Notes under the pieces: generated by a model
Databases searched by the model: none
Seen by the model: only the letters and a program-made list of their open reading frames with translations
What the model was told of the DNA's origin: nothing
Source of the DNA: JAJDAT01 sp964344185
GTDB taxonomy: Bacteria; Nitrospinota; Nitrospinia; Nitrospinales; JAJDAT01
Assembly: GCA_964344185.1 (NCBI GenBank)
Contig: CAYFMN010000018.1
Coordinates: forward strand, 1 to 64,000
Length of the DNA: 64,000 bases
Reading direction: 5' to 3'
Position numbers and translations under genes: made by a program
In this document: positions 54,053 to 61,372 of the stretch, piece by piece
How the letters are laid out: every line of letters starts with the position of its first letter
How positions within the stretch are numbered: position 1 is the stretch's first letter

Positions 54053-54528
54053 AAATCAAATTTAAAACTGTTCTTTTAGTCTATCGTAACGAACAAAAGC
54101 TTCAAAACTTTTCGACAGAACTGATCCGCGAAGGTTATTTCATTATTACGGAAAGGACAGGAACGGCGGCTTTAAAAATATTGCGTCGAGCAGATATTGA
54201 TTTAGTAATTTTCTCAGGAGCCTTTCAAGATATACAACCCAAGAATTTTTTAGCTGAAATTCAATCTTTGGGTTACATAGATAAAACTATTTATATCTCC
54301 AGAGAAGAAAGCATCGAAGAGTTTTTTCAATTTGGTTCTTTAGGGCTTCATCGTTATGCCGCGTCAAATATATCGCAAAACAATTTATTAGCCTGGACAC
54401 AAGAGTTTTTTGAAAATTTTGACTCTGTTTTTTGTTGTCCCCCTAGCGGAGAAATCACAATTTCATCCAAGATTATTTTTTCAGAAAAAAACGGAGAAAA
54501 ATTAAGTCCTATCAGCTTAGCCGGTTGA
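54049..54528 (+). CDS. Pseudo-receiver domain protein
   Basis: A 159-residue protein with a CheY-like fold pattern: KTVLLVYRNEQKLQNFSTEL (strand 1, where the usual acidic pair is replaced by Tyr-Arg), IDLVIFSGAFQD (strand 3, where the phospho-Asp position is Ser) and KTIYISREES (strand 4). The strand 5 Lys is not seen. A 30-residue C-terminal extension contains FCCPPSGE. It is probably a phosphorylation-independent partner protein. The ATG at 54049 has GGAGAG 9 bases upstream and overlaps the DUF2325 stop. Third gene of the Fur-box operon. Confidence 0.7.
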   Translation: MKIKFKTVLLVYRNEQKLQNFSTELIREGYFIITERTGTAALKILRRADIDLVIFSGAFQDIQPKNFLAEIQSLGYIDKTIYISREESIEEFFQFGSLGLHRYAASNISQNNLLAWTQEFFENFDSVFCCPPSGEITISSKIIFSEKNGEKLSPISLAG

Positions 54529-54543
54529 AGACAGGAGCTAATC

Positions 54544-54648
54544 ATGTTTATAAAATTTTTTATTGTCGCAAACTCATTACTTTCTGCGGGAGCTCTATTT
54601 TTGATTATTTTAGCGGCTTCGCAGGAAATTGGCCTCTTGACCAGTTAA
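54544..54648 (+). CDS. 34-residue single-helix membrane peptide
   Basis: A 34-codon frame (MFIKFFIVANSLLSAGALFL, then IILAASQEIGLLTS). It is one hydrophobic helix of about 24 residues with a Lys near the N-terminus. AGGAG lies 6 bases before the ATG, and the gene starts 15 bases after the pseudo-receiver stop. The good ribosome site and operon position support a real gene. It may anchor or regulate a membrane partner, as other very small membrane proteins do. The role is unknown. Confidence 0.6.
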   Translation: MFIKFFIVANSLLSAGALFLIILAASQEIGLLTS

Positions 54649-54664
54649 ACGCATAAAACCTTTT

Positions 54665-54735
54665 GGCTTTTCCTTAGGCTGCCAAGGACTCCTGGAAAAG
54701 CCCCGGCTGAGGAAAGGGAGTTGCGCCCCTTTCCT
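54665..54735 (+). terminator. Two consecutive hairpins ending the Fur-box operon
   Basis: First stem GGCTTTTCC/GGAAAAGCC (54665-54673 and 54694-54702), second stem AGGAAAGGG/CCCTTTCCT (54710-54718 and 54727-54735). They lack a clear T-run directly after, so they may stabilise the 3' end or give weak termination. Confidence 0.5.
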
Positions 54736-54791
54736 TCGCCATAGGTTTTTAATGTTAAATAATTACGAAAAACACACATCAATTTATCAAA

Positions 54792-55724
54792 ATGAAATTG
54801 CATAAAAAAAACTCAAAACTAACTTTCGTTTATTTTTATTTCAGTTTTTGCTTCTTTTGGATTTCTCTCTCCGCTTTGGGAGGTTGTGCAGGTCCACAAA
54901 CCACAGCATCCAAAAACCAAATAAAATCGGAAAATATCTCTATTCCTGTAGCCACCCCTCAAACTCAACCGGATGCAAATTCAGATATTCAAAAGGACCC
55001 TCCAAACTTATCAACGGCCCTTGGACTTCCACTTGAAGCTAGTCAAAATTCAAATTTATCTTTAAGCGAATCTTTTAGTTCAAACACGACTGAAACTAAC
55101 GATCTAAAACCCAAGAAGGATGAAACCGAAACAAAAGAAGGCAATTCTTTAAAAGTAAAAGTAGCGGATAACGCCGCAAAACAAACTGATTCTTTAGCCG
55201 CTATTATCGAAGAAACTTTTGAATCAAACAAAAGCGAACTTCCATCCAATATAAAAAGTTCCCGGCAAACAACCCAGTCTACCAATATAGAAAATTCATC
55301 AGAAGCTCCATGGGGGATTCCAGATAAAACAGAAAGTTCTAATGAAATAGAAGTAGCTCAAAAACCTTCTTTTTATCCAACTGAACGATTGAACGATATT
55401 TATTTTGAATTTGACGCGTTTAAATTAGATCAGACTTCTAAGAACGTTCTTAAATCAAATGCGGACTGGTTATCGCAAAACCCAGCGGTCGATTTAGAAA
55501 TACATGGACATTGCGACGAGCGCGGAACAAACAATTACAACTTAGGATTGGGAGAAAAACGCGCTTTAACTGTGAAAAAATTTCTTATTGCAAACGGCAT
55601 TTCAAGTTCGAGGATATATACAATTAGCTTTGGAGAAGAAAAACCTTTCTGTTTTGATAAAGCCGAAAAATGTTGGAGACAAAATAGAAGGGCTCATTTT
55701 CAAATCTCAAAAAAGTCCCTTTAA
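54792..55724 (+). CDS. Pal-like OmpA-domain lipoprotein
   Basis: A 310-residue protein. The signal sequence ends in a lipobox (SALGGCAG, Cys near residue 32), so it is an outer-membrane lipoprotein. A Ser/Thr/Lys-rich linker of about 165 residues is followed by the OmpA C-terminal domain at about 200-305 (DIYFEFDAFKLDQTS, LEIHGHCDERGTNNYN, LGLGEKRALTVKKFL). This contains the peptidoglycan-binding Asp and Arg. It resembles Pal of the Tol-Pal system but has a much longer linker, and tolB is not nearby. It follows the Fur-box operon by 143 bases, probably with its own promoter. Confidence 0.88.
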   Translation: MKLHKKNSKLTFVYFYFSFCFFWISLSALGGCAGPQTTASKNQIKSENISIPVATPQTQPDANSDIQKDPPNLSTALGLPLEASQNSNLSLSESFSSNTTETNDLKPKKDETETKEGNSLKVKVADNAAKQTDSLAAIIEETFESNKSELPSNIKSSRQTTQSTNIENSSEAPWGIPDKTESSNEIEVAQKPSFYPTERLNDIYFEFDAFKLDQTSKNVLKSNADWLSQNPAVDLEIHGHCDERGTNNYNLGLGEKRALTVKKFLIANGISSSRIYTISFGEEKPFCFDKAEKCWRQNRRAHFQISKKSL

Positions 55725-55749
55725 TGAGTTTTTACTTCCTGGCTTAGGT

Positions 55750-55812
55750 CGGCAAATTGGCGAATACCCCTAACCTCCCCCCAACCCCTGTTCGTTAGTT
55801 TGTCGACCATGC
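55750..55812 (+). repeat. Left arm of inverted repeat flanking a Fur-CTD-like gene
   Basis: GTTAGTTTGTCGACCA at 55794-55809 is the reverse complement (one mismatch) of 56391-56406. The sequence before it (GGCGAATACCCCTAACCTCC) also resembles the mirrored region near 56410-56455. The enclosed 580 bases hold a small Fur-like gene. Confidence 0.6.
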
Positions 55813-55989
55813 CGGGAAGAATCCAATTGGTCGGATTTTCGGCTTGAAAAGCGTCTCACGAGGCTACCTTCCTCCGCTTATAAGTCGTTAATCCGGCTTT
55901 TCCAGCAAAGAATGTATTTTAATAATTCGAGATTTGAACTTTTGGCAACTCGCCCGCCCTTTATTAACAAGGACAGCTCGCGGCCAATA

Positions 55990-56012
55990 TCAATTTTTAG
56001 AGGTTCCTTTAT
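55990..56012 (+). repeat. Partial right end of family A repeat
   Basis: CAATTTTTAGAGGTTCCTTT matches the right terminal part of the family A element. No left part is present, so it is a fragment. Confidence 0.65.
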
Positions 56013-56018
56013 AATCTT

Positions 56019-56294
56019 TCAATGAAATATATTTCGACATTTTCTGCAAAAACAGCAAAAAAGAATTTTTTTACCATCCTGAAAAAAGCCGAAACCAACA
56101 TTTATTTCCGCATTTTCCATATACTTCATTTGAAAACGCGCTTTTTCCACAAAACCGCACCCCAAACAAACAAACTGATTGCATTTATCCTTTAAGGATT
56201 CGCATTTTTCAAAAATTTTTTTTGAAGCATGTAAGCCTTTTAGAGTATCCACTTCAACAACTCCATCAACGATTTCCTTTTTGCGCAAAACCAT
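56019..56294 (-). CDS. Degenerate stand-alone Fur C-terminal-domain-like protein
   Basis: A 91-residue protein with two Cys pairs in Fur-like spacing: NQFVCLGCGFVEKARF, then VGFGFFQDGKKILFCCFCRKC. This corresponds to Fur's FxCxxCG...GF...xCxxC C-terminal half, more diverged than the copy at 52809. The N-terminal 35 residues (MVLRKKEIVDGVVEVDTLKG...) are not a winged helix. It is bracketed by inverted repeats at 55794 and 56391. It could be a metal-binding microprotein or a decaying gene. Confidence 0.5.
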   Translation of the reverse strand: MVLRKKEIVDGVVEVDTLKGLHASKKIFEKCESLKDKCNQFVCLGCGFVEKARFQMKYMENAEINVGFGFFQDGKKILFCCFCRKCRNIFH

Positions 56295-56390
56295 ATTAAA
56301 TTCCTTTCAAACCTTTACGAAAGTTTTCCTTAACAGACCGATCTAAAAAATTTGAATTTCTAATAAGTCGATTTTTGATTGATTCAGAAT

Positions 56391-56455
56391 TGGTCGACAA
56401 ACCAACGGTGAAATGAGGCAAGGAGATGGGGGTTCACCTATTGGCTTGTCAACCC
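56391..56455 (+). repeat. Right arm of inverted repeat flanking a Fur-CTD-like gene
   Basis: TGGTCGACAAACCAAC at 56391-56406 mirrors 55794-55809. The following GATGGGGGTTCACCTATTGG resembles the mirrored CCCCTAACCTCC region. Confidence 0.6.
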
Positions 56456-56515
56456 TGACTGGAAATTCAAACGATTTATCGGTAAAACAGGTTATAACGG
56501 TTCGCTCAATAATTT

Positions 56516-56617
56516 GAAAGAACCTCTAATAATTGGCATTTTTACTGATTTGCTATCGCCTAGCCCATGAATTTAAGGACTTGGCTCCTGGCAAATCTGA
56601 ATTTAAGAGGTTCCCTT
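56516..56617 (+). repeat. Palindromic MITE-like repeat, family A copy 5
   Basis: Left end AAGAACCTCTAATAATTGGC, centre TGCTATCGCCTAGCCCATGA, right end GGCAAATCTGAATTTAAGAG then GTTCCCTT. It ends 29 bases before the stop of the small gene at 56646. Confidence 0.85.
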
Positions 56618-56645
56618 GAGCGTCCATTATTTGGCTATTAAAAGC

Positions 56646-56879
56646 TTAAAACCCATTTTTGGTTTCAAAACTAATGCGCGCGACTCTTTTACGCAATGAA
56701 GCTTGCCTTTGATACTGGCTCACTTTATTTTGCATTTTATCGCTTTTGTGTTTTTGCATTTTTCCGATTTGTCGGCTAATGGATTTGCCTAACGGGCTGG
56801 GACCGGAAAAACAAGCGGCGGCGATTAATAATATGGCGAGTACAGCTATTACCATTCCTTGAATTGTGTCTTGACTCAT
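56646..56879 (-). CDS. Small membrane-anchored protein of unknown function
   Basis: A 77-residue protein. The ATG at 56879 has a strong AAGGAGG 7 bases upstream. One hydrophobic segment (MVIAVLAILLIAAACF) near the N-terminus is followed by a basic region (RQIGKMQKHKSDKMQNKVSQ). It could be a membrane protein with a cytoplasmic basic tail, or a lipoprotein, since a Cys follows AAA. No family recognised. It stands alone upstream of aspS on the same side. Confidence 0.65.
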   Translation of the reverse strand: MSQDTIQGMVIAVLAILLIAAACFSGPSPLGKSISRQIGKMQKHKSDKMQNKVSQYQRQASLRKRVARISFETKNGF

Positions 56880-57136
56880 TTTGCCCTCCTTGGCAAAGGT
56901 TAAACTTAATATCTTTATCGGGTTTGATCGATAGAGCATTAGCTCACAAAGCCTTAAAAATGGCCTTGAAAAGCGCTTTCGTGGTTAAGGAGGGAAAATT
57001 CAACCGCTTTCAATAACACAAAAATTTAATTTTTTTTGATTAGGAACTAAATTTTGAGAAGGGGTTTCAAAAAGAAACTTTTTATCGGAACTTCATCCAA
57101 CTAAAGGCAAGGAACAAGCGAAAAGAAAATACAATA

Positions 57137-58921
57137 TTAAGAAAGATCAAATTTGAGCTTCAACTCTTTCAGTTGTTTTGAATCCACTTCTGAAGGAGCT
57201 TGAGTCATCAAACATGTCGCTTTTTGGGTCTTTGGAAACGCTATGACGTCGCGAATAGAATTCGTTTGCGCAAGCAACATGACCATACGATCCAGTCCCA
57301 AGGCTATTCCTCCATGCGGGGGAGCTCCGTATTGAAGAGCGTCCAGCAAAAAGCCAAATTTTGATTGCGCTTCTTCCTCTCCAATACCCAGTAATTCAAA
57401 CATTTTTGTTTGAATCTCATTTTGATGAATCCGAATACTGCCGCCTCCAATTTCGTTTCCATTCAACACAAGATCGTAAGCGCGAGCGCGCATGGTTTCT
57501 GGAGACGATTTAAATTTATCCAAGTCTTCTTCAAGCGGGGCAGTAAACGGATGATGCATGGCGGCAAACCGTTTTTCCTTTTCGTCATAATCCACTAACG
57601 GAAATTCCGTAACCCAAAGGAATTTATTTTGCTTTTCATCGATCAATCCTAGTTGTTTTCCAAGAGATAATCGAATATTTGCCAATGCATCGGCGACAAT
57701 TTTTGGTTTGTCGGCGACGAATACCAACGTATCGCCAGGTTTGCCGTCCATTTTTGAAATTATGTCGGCAATCATTTCTTTTGAAAAGAATTTTGTAATT
57801 GGAGACTGTAAGTCGTTTGGATCGTCTGGATTGATTTTTATCCACGCCATTCCCTTGGCGCCATAAACGTTTGCCAACTTGATAAGATCGTCCAACGCTT
57901 TTCTCGATAAAGCTTGAGAGCTATTTTTTACATTGATAGATTTTACCTGACCTCCATCCTTAAGAACTTGGGCGAATACTTTAAAATCCGTTCCACGAAC
58001 CGTCTCGGTTAAGTCGATAAGTTCCAATCCAAAACGCATATCGGGTTTGTCGGAACCAAAGCGGTCCATCGCTTCCCTATATGTAAGTTTAGGAAAAGGC
58101 GTTTCTATTGTTTCTCCTAAAACTTGCTTATAAATTTCCGAGAAAGCTTCCTCCATCAACTTATAAATATCATCTTCTTCTATAAACGACATTTCCATAT
58201 CGACTTGAGTAAACTCCGGTTGGCGATCATTACGCAGGTCTTCGTCTCGAAAACACTTCACAATTTGAAAATAGCGATCAAACCCGCTCACCATAAGAAT
58301 TTGTTTAAAAATTTGAGGCGATTGCGGCAACGCATAAAAGTTTTGTGGGTTTAATCTACTCGGCACCAAGTAATCTCTAGCGCCTTCGGGCGTGCTGCGA
58401 GTGAGCATGGGGGTCTCAAGTTCGGTAAATTCGTTTTTGTGAAGCACATCTCGCATAATCCGAGTAATGTCATAACGCAGCTTCATATTCTTTTGCAAAC
58501 TCGGACTTCTCAAATCAAGATATCGGTATTTCAGTTTTTTAGATTCTTCAACCGCTTCCCCTTCCCATATATCGTAGGGGGGAGTCTTGGAAACGTTTAG
58601 AATTTTCAACTCACTGACGTAAACTTCAATTTTCCCAGTTTTTAGCTTTGGGTTTTCCATTCCATCCGGTCTTGCTCTTACTTTACCTCTAACTCCAATG
58701 ACGTAATTTCCGCGAATATTATGAGCCTGCTCATGCGCGATTGCGTCGATTTCTGGATTCAATACAACTTGAGTGATTCCATGTTTATCCCACAAATCAA
58801 CAAAAATTAATCCGCCATGATCTCGCCGAGTATGTACCCACCCACACAAAGTCACTTCTTGCCCGATATGCTCTGCCGAAAGATCGTTGCATCGGTGCGT
58901 TCTATTTAAAATCGTCGTCAT
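57137..58921 (-). CDS. aspS: Aspartyl-tRNA synthetase
   Basis: A 594-residue class II synthetase of the bacterial type. The N-terminal anticodon-binding OB fold includes LCGWVHTRRDHGGLIFVDLW. Class II motif 2 FRDEDLRNDRQPEFTQVD and motif 3 GLDRMVMLLA are clear, and the bacterial GAD insert lies between (about 300-415). It charges tRNA-Asp (and tRNA-Asn in organisms with the amidotransferase route). It is preceded by a good promoter at 59009-59037 with an 80-base leader. Confidence 0.97.
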   Translation of the reverse strand: MTTILNRTHRCNDLSAEHIGQEVTLCGWVHTRRDHGGLIFVDLWDKHGITQVVLNPEIDAIAHEQAHNIRGNYVIGVRGKVRARPDGMENPKLKTGKIEVYVSELKILNVSKTPPYDIWEGEAVEESKKLKYRYLDLRSPSLQKNMKLRYDITRIMRDVLHKNEFTELETPMLTRSTPEGARDYLVPSRLNPQNFYALPQSPQIFKQILMVSGFDRYFQIVKCFRDEDLRNDRQPEFTQVDMEMSFIEEDDIYKLMEEAFSEIYKQVLGETIETPFPKLTYREAMDRFGSDKPDMRFGLELIDLTETVRGTDFKVFAQVLKDGGQVKSINVKNSSQALSRKALDDLIKLANVYGAKGMAWIKINPDDPNDLQSPITKFFSKEMIADIISKMDGKPGDTLVFVADKPKIVADALANIRLSLGKQLGLIDEKQNKFLWVTEFPLVDYDEKEKRFAAMHHPFTAPLEEDLDKFKSSPETMRARAYDLVLNGNEIGGGSIRIHQNEIQTKMFELLGIGEEEAQSKFGFLLDALQYGAPPHGGIALGLDRMVMLLAQTNSIRDVIAFPKTQKATCLMTQAPSEVDSKQLKELKLKFDLS

Positions 58922-59008
58922 TCTAAAAATCCATCAATATATTTTCGAGTTAGAAAACAAAGAAAAGCCTAATTTTCAAAGAGTTCTGCCTAGGCAAGAG
59001 AATCCAGT

Positions 59009-59037
59009 ACTATACTAGAATAGGATAAATCTTTCAA
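59009..59037 (-). promoter_or_regulatory. Sigma70-type promoter of aspS
   Basis: On the minus strand TTGAAA (59037-59032) and TATAGT (59014-59009) with exact 17-base spacing, about 90 bases upstream of the aspS ATG. Confidence 0.75.
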
Positions 59038-59060
59038 GGTTGGGGACATCTTCCTGGAAG

Positions 59061-60461
59061 TTATTTTTGTTCTTCCGCTTCTTGGGCGGCCGCCTCGGCG
59101 GCGGCTTCCGCAGCTTTCTTAGCCTTTTTCTCGGCTTCTTTTTGCTTCTTTTCTTCTTCCATCTTTTTCTTTAAGATTTCGTTTTCCGTTACCATAAACG
59201 GTTTTATCTTAATTGCCGTTGGCGTATTCACGGTATGGCATGATCGCGCGCAAACGCCACACCCTGTGCAAACATCCTTATGGATAATCGGCTTCATATC
59301 TCTTTGAGTAATTGCCCCTGGAACAGGACAATCGATAACGCATTGCTGGCAAAAAATATTGGAATATGCTTTGCAGTTTTTCTTATTCAGTATGGCGTAT
59401 CCCATATTGACGTCTTCCCGTTCAACGGGCAACAAAGCGTTATCTTCGCAAGCGGGGATGCATGGGAGATCGTCGCACATAACGCATGGAGTTTTAATAG
59501 GATCTATATAGGGAGTTCCCATAACTAAAAATCCCATGGACTTTGGAGCTTTGCGGATTGCGTCTTTGGGGCAAGCATGTATGCAAGCGTCGCATCTGGT
59601 GCAAGCTTGCAGGAAGTGTCTTTCAGAAATAGCGCCTGGCGGTCGAATAAGCGGAACACGCTTCGTTATCTTGTCGACAGCTTCGTTAACGGTATCTATT
59701 TTCTTGGAAACAGAATCGACCGCAGGTTTAGCGAAGTAATGAATTCCCTGTCGTAAAAGATTCCTTCGATCCAGTTCTTTATCTTCAGGGTCTTCTTCGT
59801 CTTCGTCAAAAATTTTTGAAAAAAAAGAATTATCTTTTTGCGGAACTGGCTCAGGATCGTCCTCCTTTTGAACCATACGAACTTCAACTTTAAATTCTTC
59901 TTCCTCTTCTTGCGTAACGCTCTCTTCCTCTGCATTAGCGCCATCGCTGGCCGATGCGTTGGCGGTGGCAACTTCGGTCGAAATTACCTCTGTTGGCTTA
60001 ACTCCAAACAACGATTTTATCCAATTCCAGACTCTTCTAAAAAATCCTGGTTTAGGGACCTCAGCCAATACCGTTTCTTCTTCGACTGTTTCAGGCGTCT
60101 CTACGGCTTCTTCAACCTCAGCGGCCCCAACTTCTTCACCCAAATCCTTTTTCTTTGAGGATTTCTTCTTTTTTTTCTTTTTCTTTTTTACTTTGGCAGG
60201 TTTATTTTCTTCCGCATATTGTTTAACATTCATAAAACCAAATAAATCTCTTCGCGAAAGATCCTCTTTTGGCTCTTCTACCTGGGGCTGTTCTGTAATA
60301 GTTTCTTTATCTAAACTGAGAGGGCTGGAAACTTTTCCAGACTTTATTGAAGAGTCGTTACCGCGTTGATCTGCAGCAATGTGTTCCTCTCCCATTTTTA
60401 TTTTGGGAGGAACCTTCTTATTTTTAAATGTTTCTTTCGCTAACTTATATCTTAACGACAT
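59061..60461 (-). CDS. Four-cluster ferredoxin (NapG/MauM-like) with lysine-rich N-terminal extension
   Basis: A 466-residue protein. The C-terminal 230 residues hold four 4Fe-4S motifs: CTRCDACIHACP, CVMCDDLPCIPACE, FCQQCVIDCPVP and CTGCGVCARSCH. This matches NapG/MauM-type ferredoxins that feed electrons in respiratory chains, here without a Tat signal at the N-terminus. The N-terminal 230 residues are unusual: a nine-lysine run with more lysines after it (about 93-108), then acidic stretches (EEAVETPETVEEE) and a short amphipathic FFRRVWNWIKSLFGV. The C-terminal tail is a charged coil (EEEKKQKEAEKKAKKAAEAA). Its partner oxidoreductase is not encoded in the window. Confidence 0.85.
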   Translation of the reverse strand: MSLRYKLAKETFKNKKVPPKIKMGEEHIAADQRGNDSSIKSGKVSSPLSLDKETITEQPQVEEPKEDLSRRDLFGFMNVKQYAEENKPAKVKKKKKKKKKSSKKKDLGEEVGAAEVEEAVETPETVEEETVLAEVPKPGFFRRVWNWIKSLFGVKPTEVISTEVATANASASDGANAEEESVTQEEEEEFKVEVRMVQKEDDPEPVPQKDNSFFSKIFDEDEEDPEDKELDRRNLLRQGIHYFAKPAVDSVSKKIDTVNEAVDKITKRVPLIRPPGAISERHFLQACTRCDACIHACPKDAIRKAPKSMGFLVMGTPYIDPIKTPCVMCDDLPCIPACEDNALLPVEREDVNMGYAILNKKNCKAYSNIFCQQCVIDCPVPGAITQRDMKPIIHKDVCTGCGVCARSCHTVNTPTAIKIKPFMVTENEILKKKMEEEKKQKEAEKKAKKAAEAAAEAAAQEAEEQK

Positions 60462-60546
60462 GTTCTCTATTTATTCCTTAACGAAGACCTAAATCGCCTT
60501 CTAAATACGCTTTCCTAAATAACGGCTTTTAAAGAAAACTCAATAA

Positions 60547-61041
60547 TCACGCCCAACCAAATTCGTCCGCAATATTTTTAAAATCGTACCAATTCTGGGC
60601 GTCCGAATTTTGCAGCATATAGTCGTCTGAAGCCATTACCAAAGGGTGACCTTTATTAATGAAGGAATTTGCCGAGGGGAACCTAAGCAAAAATACGGTT
60701 ACGCTGATGCGCCCTAATTCCAACATTTCTTTGTTTTCCGTAATTTTTTTTAAGACCTCTTCCGCATTGTCTGGAGTTATCGATTGGAACATTTGAGCGG
60801 TCAGGTCTTCCAACTCGGGATGATCATCGCAAATTCTAGCCGCTTTTGCTTGCAGTTCCAGGATTTTTTGAAAATCCTCTTCGTCATATTCCCCTTCCAT
60901 TTTGCCTTGATCCCAAGCGGAGCCATCGGAAGTTCTTTTCCCAGGTTCGTCTTGACGTTCGGTAGTTTCGCAAAATGCTAGATTTGCTTCATCTAATAAA
61001 ATTTTTGCCTTTATTTCGGCGCTAGTTTCTTCTGCAGGCAT
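60547..61041 (-). CDS. Hypothetical acidic protein
   Basis: A 164-residue protein, helical and acidic (MPAEETSAEIKAKILLDEAN..., EGEYDEEDFQKILELQAKAA). A DDHPELEDLTAQMFQSITPD segment and a Trp/Tyr-rich end (QNWYDFKNIADEFGWA) are the only notable parts. No domain, signal or membrane segment is recognised. It lies 85 bases upstream of the ferredoxin gene on the same strand and may be in one transcript with it. Confidence 0.6.
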   Translation of the reverse strand: MPAEETSAEIKAKILLDEANLAFCETTERQDEPGKRTSDGSAWDQGKMEGEYDEEDFQKILELQAKAARICDDHPELEDLTAQMFQSITPDNAEEVLKKITENKEMLELGRISVTVFLLRFPSANSFINKGHPLVMASDDYMLQNSDAQNWYDFKNIADEFGWA

Positions 61042-61372
61042 GAGTATTTATATTTCCTTTTGAAAAGTGGATGCTTTATAGGATCATAGGCAAAGCTCCC
61101 ACAACCCGTAACTTCGGTCGCCAGATATATAGTTTCCAGAAGCCGTAAAATTATTTAAATGATTGATACATATTATAGTTCGACAAACTAATGGAATCCA
61201 CTGTGAACCCATTATTTTTACAATATTTGAGATTTCCGCTAAAACTTTTGTAAGATGGTTTTCGAAATATTAATGGTATGGTACCATAAAAAACTCCCAT
61301 AATTGCCAAATCAACCGCGCTGGTTAGATTTCGGTCATTGGGATAGCCCAATTTTAACTGTCTAAAAATCAA
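61042..61372. other. Divergent intergenic region without a convincing gene
   Basis: 331 bases between a minus-strand hypothetical gene and the plus-strand radical SAM gene. A 73-codon minus-strand frame exists (stop at 61151) but has no ribosome site or family likeness. GGTATGGTACC near 61274 is a short palindrome. Confidence 0.45.

Noticed and set aside
61151..61372. 73-codon minus-strand frame before the radical SAM gene
   Set aside because: No ribosome site, no domain, lies in a divergent promoter region.
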